Shown here: one piece after another, positions 28,677-36,428 of the stretch
Position numbering within the stretch: the stretch's first letter is position 1
How the letters are laid out: every line of letters starts with the position of its first letter
DNA from: Brevibacterium sp. CS2
GTDB lineage: Bacteria; Actinomycetota; Actinomycetes; Actinomycetales; Brevibacteriaceae
NCBI RefSeq assembly: GCF_005280295.1
Contig: NZ_CP040020.1
Coordinates: forward strand, 1,984,001-2,048,000
Direction of reading: 5' to 3'
Length of the DNA stretch: 64,000 nucleotides
The notes under the pieces: generated by a model
Databases searched by the model: none
Seen by the model: the letters and a program-made list of their open reading frames with translations, nothing else
Told to the model about the DNA's origin: nothing
Position numbers and translations under genes: made by a program

Positions 28677-28726
28677 GATGAGACGAGAATGAGACGAAAT
28701 GCGGGGTGTCTCATTCTCGTCTCATC
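28677..28726. terminator. Perfect 19-bp-stem hairpin after the SDR gene
   Basis: GATGAGACGAGAATGAGAC (28677-28695) and its exact complement (28708-28726) flank a 12-base loop. It lies 64 bases past the SDR stop and just before the start of the damaged paralogue, so it may end the SDR message. Its arms are themselves built of ATGAGAC repeats. Confidence 0.65.
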
Positions 28727-28789
28727 CGTGCCGACCGCGGCCGCAGCGGGTCGACCAGGGGTGCGCCGGGACGCGGTGTGCCGGGGACC

Positions 28790-29698
28790 TCAGGGAGTCG
28801 GCATGCCCCCGTTGACGTTGAGCGTCTCACCGAGCACATAGCTCGACTCCGGTGAGCTGAGGAACACATAGGCGGGTGCGAGCTCGGTGGGCTGGCCGGC
28901 ACGGCCGAGCGGTGTGCTCTTCCCGAACTCCGGCAGCGCCTCCTTCGGCTGCCCGTCCGACACCTGGAGCGGGGTCCAGATCGGCCCGGGGGCCACCGCG
29001 TTGACGCGGATGCCCTGCGGGGCGAGCGACTGGGCCAGACCCTTGGTGAAGTTGTTGATCGCCGCCTTGGTCGAGGCGTAGTCGAGCAGATGGGCCGAGG
29101 GCTCGTAGGCCTGGACCGAGGTCGAATTCACGATCGTCGACCCCGGCGGCATGTGCTCCACCGCCGCCTGGGAGATCCGGAAGATCGCGTGGATGTTCGT
29201 CGCGAAGGTCTGCGTCCACTGCTCGTCGGGGAGTTCGGCGAACTCCTCGACGGCGATCTGCCGACCCGCGTTGTTGACGAGCGCATCGAGGCCGCCGAGC
29301 GCCTCGACCGCCTGCTCGACGAGCGTGGTGCAGAAGGCGGGGTCGGAGATGTCCCCGGGGAAGAGGAACGCGCGGCGCCCGGAGTCCTCGATGAACCCCT
29401 TGATCTCCTGGGCGTCGGCCTCCTCCGCCGGGAGGTACGACAGTGCGACGTCGGCGCCTTCGCGGGCGAAGGCGATCGCGACGGCGGCGCCGATGCCGGA
29501 GTCGGCGCCGGTGATGAGGGCCCGCCTGCCCTCGAGGCGGCCGGTCCCGCGGTACGAGTGCTGTCCGCGGTCGGTCTGCGGAGCGAGCTGCTGGTCGAGG
29601 CCCGGCTCGGGCTGATCCTGCTGCGGCGGTGAGATCTCCGGGAAGCGGGTGACGGGGTTCTGGAAGGTGAGCTGGTCGGTGTGCTGGGTGTCGGTCAT
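28790..29698 (-). CDS. SDR family oxidoreductase (general-stress/YhdG-type)
   Basis: 302 aa. A 50-residue Gln/Pro-rich leader precedes a classical Rossmann domain: T-G-A-D-S-G-I-G for NAD(P), N-N-A-G, catalytic Ser in V-N-S-T-S-V and Y-A-S-T-K. The leader plus core is the layout of GSP39/YghA-like stress dehydrogenases; the substrate is unknown. It lies ten bases downstream of the DUF6480 gene and should share its promoter at 30081-30134. A hairpin follows the stop. Confidence 0.92.
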   Translation of the reverse strand: MTDTQHTDQLTFQNPVTRFPEISPPQQDQPEPGLDQQLAPQTDRGQHSYRGTGRLEGRRALITGADSGIGAAVAIAFAREGADVALSYLPAEEADAQEIKGFIEDSGRRAFLFPGDISDPAFCTTLVEQAVEALGGLDALVNNAGRQIAVEEFAELPDEQWTQTFATNIHAIFRISQAAVEHMPPGSTIVNSTSVQAYEPSAHLLDYASTKAAINNFTKGLAQSLAPQGIRVNAVAPGPIWTPLQVSDGQPKEALPEFGKSTPLGRAGQPTELAPAYVFLSSPESSYVLGETLNVNGGMPTP

Positions 29699-29708
29699 GG
29701 GAGCCTCC

Positions 29709-29996
29709 TCAGGAACCGAAGATGCCGACGGCATAGGCGATGAACAGGAACACCAGTGCGGCGACCACGAGGACGATCGCGATCACGGGACCCTTCGAGC
29801 CCGACGACGAGGCCTCGGGCTGGTGAGGCGGGGTCGAGGTCGCCGACTGCGACTCCGGCGGAGTGTCGCCGGGCCGGACGCCGCCCCCGGGTTCGAGGTC
29901 GGCATCCCCGCGTGGGTCGGGGTCGAGGTTCGGGTTCTGCTCCGTGTGCTCGGTGTTCATCGGATCGGGGGTGCTGCGGGGGTCGTTCGTGCTCAT
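29709..29996 (-). CDS. DUF6480-like small membrane protein
   Basis: 95 aa. The N-terminal two thirds are hydrophilic, with D-P-D-P-R-G-D-A-D-L-E-P-G-G-G-V-R-P-G-D-T-P-P, close to the DUF6480 pattern of actinobacterial stress-linked proteins. One C-terminal membrane helix follows (G-P-V-I-A-I-V-L-V-V-A-A-L). The function is unknown. It is the first gene of an operon with the SDR gene. Confidence 0.75.
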   Translation of the reverse strand: MSTNDPRSTPDPMNTEHTEQNPNLDPDPRGDADLEPGGGVRPGDTPPESQSATSTPPHQPEASSSGSKGPVIAIVLVVAALVFLFIAYAVGIFGS

Positions 29997-30080
29997 ATCG
30001 CACTCGTCCTCTCCGCGGCCGACGAGCGGGACGGCCGCACGTGGACCCGGTCCGGACGACCGGGTGGGATCACGGCTCCC

Positions 30081-30109
30081 ATCCTACTCGCGCAGACCGC
30101 GGCCAACAA
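30081..30109 (-). promoter_or_regulatory. Promoter of the DUF6480-SDR operon
   Basis: On the minus strand, -35 TTGTTG (30104-30109), 17-base spacer, -10 TAGGAT (30081-30086); the leader would be about 78 bases. The arrangement matches the promoter at 33602-33631. Confidence 0.5.
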
Positions 30110-30120
30110 TGGTTCATGGG

Positions 30121-30134
30121 ACAAGTTCCCTTGT
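30121..30134. promoter_or_regulatory. Shared operator ACAAG-N4-CTTGT upstream of the DUF6480-SDR promoter
   Basis: A palindrome exactly 12 bases upstream of the -35 box. The surrounding 30 bases match the element at 33644-33656 at 22 or more positions, including a GAACC next to the -35. Two operons with stress-type genes carry it. Confidence 0.6.
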
Positions 30135-30175
30135 GATTTCTGAGATGGCCCCGTCAGCGGTGCGCACGCTCGGTG

Positions 30176-31372
30176 TCAGGGCTGGACATGGTGTTCCTTC
30201 CGGGGATCGAGGACGACTTTGATGCACCCGTCGGACTTCTGCTGGAACATCGCGTACGCCTGGGGTGCGGCCCCGAGCGGCACCCGGTGGGTGACGAGGT
30301 CATCGATCCCGAGCGGATCGGCAGGGTCCTCGACGAGCGGCAGCAGATCGTCGATCCAGCGCTTGACGTTGCACTGGCCCATCCGCAGCTGGATCTGCTT
30401 GTCGAACAGCGTGAGCATCGGCATCGGGCTCGCCTGACCGCCGTAGACGCCGCTGAGCGAGACGGTGCCGCCGCGGCGTACGAGGTCGATCGCGGCGTGG
30501 AGGGCGGCCAGCCGGTCGACGCCGCCGGTCTCCATGAGACGCCGGCCCAGGGCATCGGGCAGCAGGCCGACGGCTGCGTGTGCAGCGCCGCCGAGAGGGG
30601 ACCCATGCGCCTCCATGCCGACGGCATCGACGACGGCGTCGGGGCCGCGGCCGCCGCACACCTCCCGGATCGCCGCGATCGTGTCGGACCCGGGGTCGAA
30701 CACCTCGACCCCGTGGCGCGCGGCCATCTCCCGCCGTTCGGGCACCGGGTCGATGCCGAACACGCGGGCCCCCCGGTGCACGCCGATCCGCGCCGCGAAC
30801 TGGCCGACCGGACCGAGGCCGAGCACGGCGAGGGTGTCCCCGGCCCCGACACCGGCGTACCTCACCCCCTGCCACGCCGTGGGGAGGATGTCGCTGAGGA
30901 AGAGGTAGCGATGGTCGGGCAGCTCCGTGCCGACCCGAATCGGTCCGAAGTCCGCGTGCGGGACGCGCAGGAACTCGGCCTGGCCGCCCGGCACGGAGCC
31001 GTAGAGGCGCGAGTAACCGAACAGCGCCGCGCCCGATCCGTGGCTCCTCACCTGGGTGGTCTCGCACTGGGAGAACAGCCCGCGCTCGCACATCCAGCAC
31101 CGGCCGCAGGAGATCGTGAAGGGCACGACCACGCGATCGCCGACCGCCAGTCGGGTGTCCCTCCCGGCCTCGACCACGATCCCCATGGGTTCGTGTCCGA
31201 CGATGTCACCGGGATCCATGAACGGGCCGAGCACCTCGTAGAGATGGAGGTCCGAACCGCAGATCGCGGTCGATGTCACCTCGATGATCGCGTCGTCGGG
31301 GCTGTGCAGGACGGGGTCCGGGACGGTCTCGACGCTCATCGTCCGCTTGCCCTGCCAGGTCACTGCTCTCAT
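30176..31372 (-). CDS. Zinc-dependent alcohol dehydrogenase family protein
   Basis: 398 aa, GroES-like domain plus Rossmann fold. Catalytic zinc ligands C-G-S-D-L-H and G-H-E; structural zinc C-G-R-C-W-M-C-E-R-G...C. G-L-G-P-V-G binds NAD. Its length, the insert after the zinc lobe and A-H-G-S-P-L-G-G-A are those of the formaldehyde/glutathione-independent dehydrogenase-like group; the substrate is unproven. The ATG overlaps the cinA-like stop by four bases, so it is the last gene of the epimerase-cinA-ADH operon. Confidence 0.93.
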   Translation of the reverse strand: MRAVTWQGKRTMSVETVPDPVLHSPDDAIIEVTSTAICGSDLHLYEVLGPFMDPGDIVGHEPMGIVVEAGRDTRLAVGDRVVVPFTISCGRCWMCERGLFSQCETTQVRSHGSGAALFGYSRLYGSVPGGQAEFLRVPHADFGPIRVGTELPDHRYLFLSDILPTAWQGVRYAGVGAGDTLAVLGLGPVGQFAARIGVHRGARVFGIDPVPERREMAARHGVEVFDPGSDTIAAIREVCGGRGPDAVVDAVGMEAHGSPLGGAAHAAVGLLPDALGRRLMETGGVDRLAALHAAIDLVRRGGTVSLSGVYGGQASPMPMLTLFDKQIQLRMGQCNVKRWIDDLLPLVEDPADPLGIDDLVTHRVPLGAAPQAYAMFQQKSDGCIKVVLDPRKEHHVQP

Positions 31373-31890
31373 CGCTGGTCTCCTCTCGCATCGATGTCGT
31401 GGAGCGTGTCGTGCATGGTGCGGTGGAGCAGCCGGAGGGCGGCGACCTGGGTCCGGGCGAGGACCTCGACCGGGTCGCCCTCGAAATGATGGAGCGCAGT
31501 GCGCACCTGCCCGCGGACAGCAGCCGCCAGCCAGGCGGTGCCGGGCGGGTTGCCCTCCTGCTCCCCGGGCCCGCCGGACCCGGTCACCGCGACGACGGCA
31601 TCGGCCCCGAGCAGCCGAGCGGCACCCGACGCCATTGCGATCGCTGCATCCTCACTGATCACCGGCCCCTCCGGGACCCCGAGCGCGCGGTGCTTGACGG
31701 CGGACTGATAGCTCACCACCGCACCGGCGAACCACGCGGAGGAATCCGGCGCGGCAGAGAACTGCACGGCGATCTTCCCGCCCGTGAGCGATTCGGCGGC
31801 GGCGACGGTGAAATCGTGGGTGCGCGCGAGCTCGGCGACCTCCACGGCGATGGCGGCCGCGGTACTCTCGAGCTCCTCCGGTGCCGTCAC
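31369..31890 (-). CDS. CinA-family nicotinamide-nucleotide amidohydrolase domain protein
   Basis: 173 aa, only the C-terminal amidase domain of CinA, without the N-terminal MoCF domain. A-A-E-S-L-T-G-G-K-I-A carries the catalytic Ser; V-V-S-Y-Q-S-A-V-K and A-V-T-G-S-G-G-P-G-E-Q-E-G-N-P-P-G complete the pocket. It deamidates NMN to nicotinic acid mononucleotide in the pyridine-nucleotide cycle. GTG start at 31890 overlaps the upstream stop (GTGA), and its own stop overlaps the ADH start (ATGA). Confidence 0.9.
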   Translation of the reverse strand: MTAPEELESTAAAIAVEVAELARTHDFTVAAAESLTGGKIAVQFSAAPDSSAWFAGAVVSYQSAVKHRALGVPEGPVISEDAAIAMASGAARLLGADAVVAVTGSGGPGEQEGNPPGTAWLAAAVRGQVRTALHHFEGDPVEVLARTQVAALRLLHRTMHDTLHDIDARGDQR

Positions 31891-33551
31891 GCGAGCCCGT
31901 CCGGGTCGGTGCTGTCGGCGGGATCGGTCCCGTGACCGGTCGCGGCCGCGGTGAAGCTGTCGCGACCGGTCCGGAAGGCCCGCTCGCGGGCGTAGGCGTG
32001 GACGGCATCGAGCACGGTGAGCTGCCCGTCGACCTTCTCCGAGAGCTCGGCGAAGACGTGCGGATCGAGACCGAGCAGGTCGGCGTTGGTCTCCAGCGTC
32101 TGCCAGCCGCCGCGCTTGCCGACCACCGCGCTGCGCATGAGCTCGGCCTCGAGCACGAGGGTCATGGGGGATCGGGAGAGCAGGGTGCCGTTGGTCTTGA
32201 GGCGCGCGGCTCTCTCCCCGGCCCACGACAGCGCCTGACGGTGCGGAAGCTGTTTGAGCCCGAGTCGCCGGATGATCCGGCGGAGGAGCTCGCGCTCGCC
32301 GCGGATCTCCTCGGCGAGGGAGGACAGGCGGGCGAACACCGGCGAGTCCGCGTAGGCCTCGGCCATCCGCTCGATCCGCTCCACGCCCGCGGTCGCGCCG
32401 GTGAGGTGATCGGAGAGGTACAGGCCCAGGAGGTCCCGGTCGACGACCGCGGCGATCGCCGGCGTTCCCTCGTCACGATCCCGATCCGGGCCGCCCACGG
32501 CAGTCCGCAGTCGGCGCTCGTCGCGCGGCCGGAGCGGCACGGAGTCGCCGCCCTGTCCCTCGGACAGGGCGGCCAGCAGCTCGCGGAGCGTCTCCGCAGC
32601 GGTGTGCTGCGGCTCCCAGGCGAGCTCTCTGCGGGCGCGGGAGCCGTCCATCACCGGGACCTGCATCCCCATGTCGAGCCACCCCGGATCCGCCGGCACG
32701 GCTCCGGTCCGATGGGCGGCGGCAAGGGCGGCGCGCACCGCCCCCACCGGCAGCTCGACGAAGCGTCCGTGATCGACGAGGTCGGCGAGCTCCTGAGCGC
32801 CGAGCACGTCATCGGTGCAGATGTTGAACGCACCGGGAGCGCGCGTGGCCACGGCCGCCGCATAGGCACGGCCGACGTCGGCGGAGTGCACCGCCTGGAC
32901 GCGCAGCCCCTTCGGCACCGGCAGGGCCGGCAGGCGCCCGGCGCGCAGGGCCTGCACCGGTGCCAGGTCCCCGAGGAAGTACCGCTGGATCTCCGAGGCG
33001 GCCGCGGCCTGGAAGGTCAGGGCGGGCCGCAGACGGGTGAGGAGGATCTCGGGGTGGTCGGCGGCGAACTCGTCGAGCAGCCGTTCCTGGGCCGCCTTGT
33101 CGACGCTGTAGTGCGAGCTCGGAATGCCGCCGTGCGGCCAGGTCTCGTCGTGCGCTCGGTCGTCCTGGGCCGGCGAGTACGCGCCCACCGACGAGGCCAC
33201 GACGAGGTGGGGCACGCCTGCGGCGGCGACGGCGCGGGCGACGTGGGCGGTGCCCGCGACGTTGACCCGGCACAGCAGGGCGCGGTCCGAGTTCGGCTGG
33301 ATGAGCCAGGCGAGATGGACGACCGCGTCGACCCCGGCGAACGCGCGGGTCAGCTGTGCGACGGCGGTGTCGGGGTCGGTCGCGGCCCCGATGTCGATCG
33401 AGGTCCACGCGCACCCGCTGTAGGGAGGACGGGACTCGTCCGGCAGGCGGCGCGCGATGCCGAGGACATCTGTCACCTCCGGGCGCTCGTGCAGTGCTGT
33501 GAGCACTGCGGTTCCGACGTTTCCGGTGGCGCCGACGACTGCGACTCGCAT
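31887..33551 (-). CDS. NAD-dependent epimerase fused to a helical-bundle domain
   Basis: 554 aa. Residues 1-330 form an extended SDR/epimerase: G-A-T-G-N-V-G, V-H-L-A-W, S-S-V-G-A-Y-S, and Y-S-V-D-K as a variant Y-x-x-x-K. Residues about 380-540 are an all-helical domain (L-G-L-Y-L-S-D-H-L-T-G-A-T-A-G-V-E...A-G-W-Q-T-L), which I recall as a stand-alone small protein in other actinobacteria, perhaps ferritin-like. The link is a charged loop. The ATG at 33551 lies about 44 bases after a promoter with the shared operator. First gene of the epimerase-cinA-ADH operon. Confidence 0.85.
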   Translation of the reverse strand: MRVAVVGATGNVGTAVLTALHERPEVTDVLGIARRLPDESRPPYSGCAWTSIDIGAATDPDTAVAQLTRAFAGVDAVVHLAWLIQPNSDRALLCRVNVAGTAHVARAVAAAGVPHLVVASSVGAYSPAQDDRAHDETWPHGGIPSSHYSVDKAAQERLLDEFAADHPEILLTRLRPALTFQAAAASEIQRYFLGDLAPVQALRAGRLPALPVPKGLRVQAVHSADVGRAYAAAVATRAPGAFNICTDDVLGAQELADLVDHGRFVELPVGAVRAALAAAHRTGAVPADPGWLDMGMQVPVMDGSRARRELAWEPQHTAAETLRELLAALSEGQGGDSVPLRPRDERRLRTAVGGPDRDRDEGTPAIAAVVDRDLLGLYLSDHLTGATAGVERIERMAEAYADSPVFARLSSLAEEIRGERELLRRIIRRLGLKQLPHRQALSWAGERAARLKTNGTLLSRSPMTLVLEAELMRSAVVGKRGGWQTLETNADLLGLDPHVFAELSEKVDGQLTVLDAVHAYARERAFRTGRDSFTAAATGHGTDPADSTDPDGLA

Positions 33552-33601
33552 GGGATCCCCTCGGTTGGGCGGCGGTGCGGCGAGCACCACCGGGTGCACC
33601 G

Positions 33602-33631
33602 AACCTACCGCGTGCCCGCCCGACGTGTCGA
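33602..33631 (-). promoter_or_regulatory. Promoter of the epimerase-cinA-ADH operon
   Basis: On the minus strand, -35 TCGACA (33626-33631), 18-base spacer, -10 TAGGTT (33602-33607); leader about 44 bases. Its layout repeats that at 30081-30109. Confidence 0.5.
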
Positions 33632-33642
33632 GGGTTCGAGCA

Positions 33643-33656
33643 TCAAGCTTCCTTGT
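33643..33656. promoter_or_regulatory. Shared operator CAAG-N4-CTTG upstream of the epimerase promoter
   Basis: The palindrome CAAG-CTTC-CTTG (plus-strand reading, 33644-33655) lies exactly 12 bases upstream of the -35 box, as at 30121. Flanking CACAAGG and GAACC are also shared. Confidence 0.6.
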
Positions 33657-33671
33657 GATTCCTCCGGGCGT

Positions 33672-34247
33672 TCAGAGCGTCGCGAGGCCGATCGCGAACC
33701 AGCCGGAGGCGAGTGCGAGGAGGACGAGGTTGGGGACGTTCCAGCGGGACTCGACCCCGGTCCCGGGGACCGCGGCGGGGGCGGTGGCCGAGGCGGCGCG
33801 CGCCTCGTGCACGGCGGCGATCTGCGGCGAGGTGCGGGCGGTGACCGTCGGCCGGGCGCCGGCCCGCCGGACGACCCGGCGGCCGGCCGCCGGGAGGGCC
33901 CAGGCGGCGATCGGTCGGCCGTCGGCGCGCTCGACGCTGAGCCCGAGGCGCTCGTCGATCCCGGTGATCGCCGGCCACGGGACTTCGTGGCTGCGCAGCG
34001 GGTTGGCGATCCACAGCCCGTGCGGGGCGATCCGCAGGTGCGGGTGGCCGTAGAGGACCCAGGCGAGGACGGCCGGGCCGACGGCGATCCCCGCGAGCCC
34101 GGCGGCGCGCCCCGGAGGCGCCTGGAGCATCACCGTGACGAGGGCGATCGCGCAGGTCAGACCCACTGCGGAGACGATGAGGCGGGAGCCGCCGGTGCGC
34201 AGCACCGAGGGCTGCGGCGAGGGCGGGGGAGGGGTGTGCGCGGTCAT
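33672..34247 (-). CDS. PH-domain-like membrane protein
   Basis: 191 aa. Two N-terminal membrane segments (about residues 22-42 and 47-66) precede a beta-rich domain with L-R-I-A-P-H-G-L-W-I-A-N-P-L-R-S-H-E-V-P-W, the pattern of bacterial PH (bPH6-type) proteins often near ribosomal or cell-wall genes. A third hydrophobic segment ends the protein. The ATG at 34247 has GGAG five bases upstream. Function unknown; its stop lies just after the epimerase promoter region. Confidence 0.7.
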   Translation of the reverse strand: MTAHTPPPPSPQPSVLRTGGSRLIVSAVGLTCAIALVTVMLQAPPGRAAGLAGIAVGPAVLAWVLYGHPHLRIAPHGLWIANPLRSHEVPWPAITGIDERLGLSVERADGRPIAAWALPAAGRRVVRRAGARPTVTARTSPQIAAVHEARAASATAPAAVPGTGVESRWNVPNLVLLALASGWFAIGLATL

Positions 34248-34264
34248 GGCTCCGGCTCGGCTCG

Positions 34265-34380
34265 GACGGTGTCTCGAATTGATAACGATCGCCCGATTAT
34301 TCCGGCATATGAGACGCGAATCACACGCGGCGCATTAGTGTCCTCATCAATTCGTGTTGTGTTCCGACCACTGTAGTTGA
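34265..34380. promoter_or_regulatory. AT-rich upstream region of the peptide ABC operon
   Basis: This stretch is clearly richer in A/T than the rest of the window, with TTGATA at about 34279 and several T/A runs, as expected for a promoter and regulator sites of the operon starting at 34458. No single -10/-35 pair is convincing. Confidence 0.35.
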
Positions 34381-34457
34381 CCGCTCGATGAGCGCACGGT
34401 GGAGCACGACACCTGGTCGGACCTGCAGGTCCACGAACCCTCGAGGGAGCGAACACG

Positions 34458-36293
34458 GTGAAGAGACGACTTCTCGCAAGCGGAGCAGGCCTGGCGGCCG
34501 CCGCACTGGTGCTCAGCGCATGCACCCCGCCCGGCGGCGGCAGCGGCGGCGACGGCGGAGGAGAGGGCGGCGGTGAGGGCGGCGGCGACTCCGTCATCAA
34601 CGTCGGCTGGAACGAGCCCTTCCGCTCGACGAACACCATGACCGCCAACGGCAACGCGGTGGCCAACTCGATCGTCACGTACATGATGAACGACAACTTC
34701 AAGTACTACGACGACAACCTCGAGCTGCAGGACGGCACGCTCGGCACCGTCGAGCAGGTCTCCGAGGATCCGCTGCAGGTCAAGTACACCCTCAACGCCG
34801 ACGCCGCGTGGTCCGACGGCACCCCGATCGACGCCGCCGACCTCGTGCTCACCTGGGCCGCGCAGTCGGCGAACTTCAACACCGTCGAGTCGAACAACGA
34901 CGACGAGGGCAACGTCCAGGAGAACCCCGAGGGCACCGTCTACTTCGACTCCTCGAACATCGGCCCCGGCCTCATCGAGGACTTCCCGGAGATCTCCGAG
35001 GACGGCAAGGAGATCACCTTCGAGTACTCCAAGCCCTTCGCCGACTGGGAGACCTCGCTCGGTCTCGGCGGCGACGGCATCGGCGTGCCCGCCCACATCG
35101 TCGGCAAGAAGGCCCTCGGCACCGAGGACGCCGCGGCGGCGAAGCAGGGGATCCTCGACGCGCTCGAGAACGAGGACGCCGAGGCGCTGTCTAAGATCTC
35201 GAACACGTGGAACACCGCGTTCGACTTCACCTCGCTGCCCGACGACCCCGATCTCCTCGTCCACAACGGTCCCTACAAGATGACCGCCTTCGAGGAGGGC
35301 CAGTACCTCACCCTCGAGGCCGACGAGAACTACTGGGGCCCGACCGAGACCCAGGTGCAGACCGTCACCTTCCGGTACAACGAGGACCCGATGGCGATGG
35401 TTCAGGCGATCGAGAACGGCGAGGTCGACATCACCCAGCCGCAGGCCACCGCGGACGTCCTCCAGGCGGCCGAGGGGATCGAGGGCGTCACCGTCGACAC
35501 CGGCGACGGCGCGACCTACGAGCACGTCGATCTCACATTCAATAACAACGGCCCCTTCGACCCGGCGACCTACGACGGCGACGAGGAGAAGGCCAAGAAG
35601 GTGCGCCAGGCGTTCCTCATGACGATCCCGCGCGAGCAGATCGTCGAGACGATCATCAAGCCGCTCAACGACGCCGCGGTCGTCCGCGACTCGCTCTATC
35701 AGGTGCCCGGCGCACCGATGTACGACGGCGTGGTGGAGAACAACGGCAGCGACATGTACCCGGCGGCCGCCGACATCGAGGGCGCCAAGGCGCTCCTCGA
35801 GGAGGCCGGCGTCGAGGCGCCCGAGGTGCGCTTCCTCTACGGTGCGTCCAACCAGCGCCGCGCCCAGCAGTTCCAGCTCATCAAGGAATCCGCTGAGGAG
35901 GCCGGCTTCACCGTGATCGAGGACGGTGACGACAACTGGGGCACCCGCCTCGGCGACGGCACCTACGACGCCTCGCTCTTCGGCTGGCAGTCGACCACCA
36001 CCGGTGTGTCGGACGTCGACGCCAACTGGCGGTCCGGAGCGCAGAACAACTACGGCGGCTTCAGCAGCGAGGAGGTCGACGGGATGCTCGACGATCTCCT
36101 CAGCGAGACCGACGAGGCCGCGCAGGAGGAGGGCATCGCCGAGGTCTAGCGGGCCCTGCTCGAGGACGGCTTCGGTGTGCCGATCTTCCAGCACCCCGAG
36201 CTCCTCATCTACCGCGACCGCGTCCAGGGCGCCAGCTCCACCACGGTGTCCCCGACGATGTTCTGGAACTACTGGGAGTGGCAGGTCTCCTGA
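34458..36293 (+). pseudogene. Oligopeptide/dipeptide ABC substrate-binding lipoprotein with in-frame TAG
   Basis: Type II signal peptide with lipobox L-S-A-C (Cys22), then a Gly/Asp/Glu-rich linker and a full family 5 solute-binding protein with W-S-D-G-T-P-I-D-A-A-D. The reading is open until TAG at 36147-36149, after residue 563. The same frame then continues for 47 codons that fit the normal C-terminus (G-V-P-I-F-Q-H-P-E and a final W-N-Y-W-E-W) to TGA at 36293. One base change from CAG or GAG explains the stop. Without it the protein is 611 aa. It captures peptides for the permeases downstream; the truncation removes the last strands of the closing domain. Confidence 0.85.
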
Positions 36294-36428
36294 TCACGCC
36301 CGGTCCGCGGGCCGTGAGGCCCCGCGGTACCCTCCGTCCGCCGCGTGATCGGACCCGGTGGCGTCACCCCGTTCCACGGGTGGCGCCACCGGTGAGGTTC
36401 ACCGGCCCAGAGCCCGCCGGAAGCCCCT

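Noticed and set aside
34347..36194. 615-codon minus-strand frame opposite the peptide-binding gene
   Set aside because: Its composition (V/L/G/R/D repeats) mirrors the acidic codons of the sense gene, and it has no recognised domain.
36147..36293. TAG as a pyrrolysine or read-through codon
   Set aside because: No pyl genes or stem-loop for recoding are visible, and pyrrolysine is not expected in a peptide-binding lipoprotein. A point mutation is simpler.
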